64,000 nucleotides of DNA, from positions 1 to 64,000 of the forward strand of contig CALGYZ010000046.1 of NCBI GenBank assembly GCA_937934645.1, given 5' to 3'. The position numbers and the translations under genes were made by a program. The notes under the pieces were generated by a model that searched no databases, had not been told where the DNA came from, and saw nothing but the letters and a program-made list of their open reading frames with translations. Each line of letters opens with the position of its first letter. Position 1 is the first letter of the stretch. Source of the stretch: an uncultured Bacillaceae bacterium (GTDB taxonomy: Bacteria > Bacillota > Bacilli > Bacillales > Caldibacillaceae). Shown piece by piece: positions 61,952-64,000 of this stretch.

Positions 61952-63115
61952 TCAAGATTTTCCGGTTGTAAACTTTTCCGGAGCCTTATACGTTTTGCCA
62001 AAATGATACAAAATCGCCTGGACAATCCGTTGTGAGGCTTTTCCATCACCATACGGATTCACGGCCCTGGCCATTTTATCATATTCCTTTACATCCGTCA
62101 GCAATGTTTTCGTCAGCCGGTAAATCGTCTCTTCCTGCGTTCCGGCCAATTTTAACGTCCCTGCTTCAATTCCTTCCGGCCGCTCCGTCGTATCCCGCAA
62201 TACTAGCACAGGAACGCCGAGTGACGGTGCTTCCTCCTGGATTCCGCCTGAATCGGTTAATATCAGAAATGCCCTGGATTGGAAGTTATGAAAGTCAATG
62301 ACTTCCAGCGGTTCAATGAGATGGATGCGCGGATCATCACCCAAAATGTCGTTCGCCGTTTCACGTACCGCCGGATTCATATGTACCGGATACACAACCT
62401 CCACATCTTCATGTTCACGGACAATCCGTTTTATGGCACGGAACATATGGCGCATCGGTTCACCGAGATTTTCTCGCCGGTGGGCTGTCAATAAAATCAT
62501 CCGGTTTCCGCCGATTTTTTCCATCACCGGATGGGTGTAATTTTCTGAAACCGTCGTTTTCAGCGCATCGATGGCCGTATTACCCGTGATAAAAATTGAA
62601 TCTTCCGGTCTGTTTTCTTTTAAAAGATTGGCAGCGGATTTTTCCGTCGGGGCAAAATGCAAATCCGCAATAACCCCCGTCAATTGCCGGTTGATTTCTT
62701 CCGGAAACGGTGAATGTTTATTCCAGGTGCGTAAACCGGCTTCCACATGTCCGACCTTAATCTTGTTGTAAAAGGCCGCCAGACCGGCAACAAACGTTGT
62801 CGTCGTATCTCCGTGGACCAGCACGAGATCGGGCCTGACCTTTTTCATCACATCATCCAAACCGGTTAATGCCCTTGTTGTCACATCAACAAGCGTCTGC
62901 CGCTCTTTCATAATGTTCAGGTCGTAATCCGGTTGAATACCGAATACATGCAGAACTTGATCAAGCATTTCACGGTGCTGGGCCGTTACTGTCACAATGC
63001 ACTCCATTTCCTCCGGATGCTTTTTTAATTCAAGGACTAGCGGAGCCATCTTAATCGCTTCCGGTCGTGTGCCGAATACAGTCATCACTTTAATTTTTCC
63101 TTTTTTCGCCATCAT
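61952..63115 (-). CDS. mnaA: UDP-N-acetylglucosamine 2-epimerase (non-hydrolysing)
   Basis: Interconverts UDP-GlcNAc and UDP-ManNAc, the precursor of the teichoic acid linkage unit. 387 residues of the WecB/MnaA family. N-terminal MTVFGTRPEAIKMAPLVLEL, HGDTTTTFVAGLAAFYNKIKVGHVEAGLRT (about 95-124), HRRENLGEPM (about 212) and LTDSGGIQEEAPSLGVPVLVLRDTTERPEGIEAG (about 288-321) are diagnostic. ATG 63115 is used with GAGGTG upstream; the frame open to 63229 includes the upstream terminator. Single gene. Confidence 0.95.
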   Translation of the reverse strand: MMAKKGKIKVMTVFGTRPEAIKMAPLVLELKKHPEEMECIVTVTAQHREMLDQVLHVFGIQPDYDLNIMKERQTLVDVTTRALTGLDDVMKKVRPDLVLVHGDTTTTFVAGLAAFYNKIKVGHVEAGLRTWNKHSPFPEEINRQLTGVIADLHFAPTEKSAANLLKENRPEDSIFITGNTAIDALKTTVSENYTHPVMEKIGGNRMILLTAHRRENLGEPMRHMFRAIKRIVREHEDVEVVYPVHMNPAVRETANDILGDDPRIHLIEPLEVIDFHNFQSRAFLILTDSGGIQEEAPSLGVPVLVLRDTTERPEGIEAGTLKLAGTQEETIYRLTKTLLTDVKEYDKMARAVNPYGDGKASQRIVQAILYHFGKTYKAPEKFTTGKS

Positions 63116-63180
63116 GAACACCTCAATATAATACTGACGGATTCGGAAGGCAAAGTCAAAAGGGAACGGAAATCCGGCAT

Positions 63181-63209
63181 AAAAAAAGCACGCCCAAAAA
63201 AGCGTGCCC
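63181..63209 (-). terminator. Terminator of the SLC6-type gene
   Basis: GCACGC / GCGTGC with an A-rich loop; T7 follows in leftward reading. Confidence 0.8.
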
Positions 63210-63394
63210 ATGATGAAGTTCTTTTTCATTATATTTATCTTCCTTTCAACCTGGACAATCTTTTCCCATATAAACCCCTGATCTTTTCAAGCTTCCGGAA
63301 ACGGACAGCCATTTCCATATGACGTTCTTCACTCGTTACTTCTGTTTCACATCATGCAGTCCCCGGCTTGCGCCGAATCCCGGAATTAAAGAGA

Positions 63395-64000
63395 TCAGAT
63401 CAAACTGAAAAACACAACGGCAATCATCATCGGAACGACATACCGCATCAGAAAGTGCCAGACAGAAAAGTATTCCGGCGGAAGCTCCGCCCCGAGCAGA
63501 AACTCTTTTCGTGTCATGGCCTTGTCCATTTTCCAACCGGCAAACAGGGCAATCAAAAGGTTCCCGAGCGGAGGAGAATGTTGCTGACAAAATAATCTGT
63601 AAGCTCAAATACTGTTTTTCCAAATAACGTTACATCGCTGAGCACCCCCGCAGACAGCGCAGCGGGAATGCCTGCGATAAATACGGCAATTCCAGCTGTC
63701 CAGGCAACAGGCTTCCGGCTGTACTTCCTTTTTTCCGTAAACGCGGCGGTCACAATTTCCAATAAAGAAATGGAAGAAGTCACCGTTGCAAATAAAAACA
63801 AAAATAAAAAGAGCGACAGAAAAAACTCACCGAATGCGATATGGCTGAACACCTGCGGTAGGACGATAAAGAGCAGACCCGGCCCTTCCGCCGGTTCATA
63901 GCCGAAGACAAAAACAACAGGGAAAATAACGAGGCCGGCCATGACGGAGACAAAAATATTCATCACCGCAATCGTTGCAGCCGATTTTGGCAGGCTGACA
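63395..64000 (-). pseudogene. C-terminal part of an SLC6-type sodium:neurotransmitter symporter family gene, frameshifted and cut by the window edge
   Basis: From the window end leftward, one frame reads SLPKSAATIAVMNIFVSVMAGLVIF, then EPAEGPGLLFIVLPQVF and SLLEIVTAAFTE, the middle and late helices of bacterial neurotransmitter:sodium symporters (amino acid uptake). It ends prematurely at TGA 63553. A single extra base at about 63570-63576 restores the other frame, which continues as NLLIALFAGWKMDKAMTRKE and a last helix ending at TGA 63395. So the gene carries one frameshift in its penultimate part. A sequencing error cannot be excluded. The N-terminal half lies beyond position 64000. Confidence 0.75.

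Overview
The window looks like a chromosome segment of a Bacillaceae member (Firmicutes, roughly mid-40s % GC by eye). Supporting features are strong AGGAGG-type ribosome binding sites, frequent TTG/GTG starts, a ComK homologue, a SAM-I (S-box) riboswitch in front of metI, a LipM octanoyltransferase, a hom-thrC-thrB operon next to an ACT-domain regulator of the ThrR/PheB type, and a textbook sigma-D promoter before a chemoreceptor gene. No rRNA, CRISPR array, insertion sequence, integrase or phage module was seen. I cannot name the species.

Layout. 1-4.0 kb: a DAACS-family symporter, a small unknown protein, a probable remnant of a membrane transporter, pyrroline-5-carboxylate reductase, then a non-coding motif array. 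4.0-9.0 kb: a five-gene sugar ABC importer operon with a TIM-barrel isomerase. 9.5-10.7 kb: a badly decayed thermonuclease pseudogene, then tRNA-Pro. 11-14.4 kb: a DMT exporter and the overlapping lipM-lipA pair. 14.4-16.9 kb: a second motif array and an ABC exporter whose promoter is overlapped by a long palindrome. 17-21 kb: thrB, thrC, hom and thrR. 21-25 kb: chemoreceptor, phasin-like protein and UbiB-type kinase. 25-31.4 kb: nagB-nagA, an oxidoreductase, a possible small RNA, a thioesterase, comK and a HAD phosphatase.

31.5-39.4 kb is a compact, visibly AT-richer block for aromatic acid use: a TRAP transporter, 4-hydroxybenzoate 3-monooxygenase, an HpaD-like extradiol dioxygenase, an aldehyde dehydrogenase and a divergent ACMSD-like decarboxylase. 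Together they fit the upper protocatechuate 2,3-cleavage (pra) pathway. The dehydrogenase has Phe where the catalytic Cys should be, and the lower-pathway genes are not here. 39.4-40.8 kb: SAM riboswitch and metI. 41-47.6 kb: a beta-glucoside PTS operon (IIB, IIC, IIA, GH1) with a LicR-type activator and a HAD phosphatase.

47.6-60.4 kb: manA, a third motif array, an asparagine-synthetase-like protein paired with a Wzx-type flippase, and then a set that matches use of the compatible solute mannosylglycerate: GH38 mngB, PTS mngA, an RpiR-type regulator, glycerate kinase and a HAD protein. ManA would take the mannose 6-phosphate onward. 60.4-64 kb: a second DAACS symporter, UDP-GlcNAc 2-epimerase and the frameshifted end of an SLC6-type sodium symporter that runs off the window.

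The least explained features are three intergenic arrays (3.4-4.0, 14.46-14.78 and 48.7-49.07 kb) built from degenerate copies of a GGACATT-core motif in both orientations, a promoter-plus-structure that may be a small RNA near 28.6 kb, and the two enzymes that keep their family fold signatures but have lost a catalytic residue.
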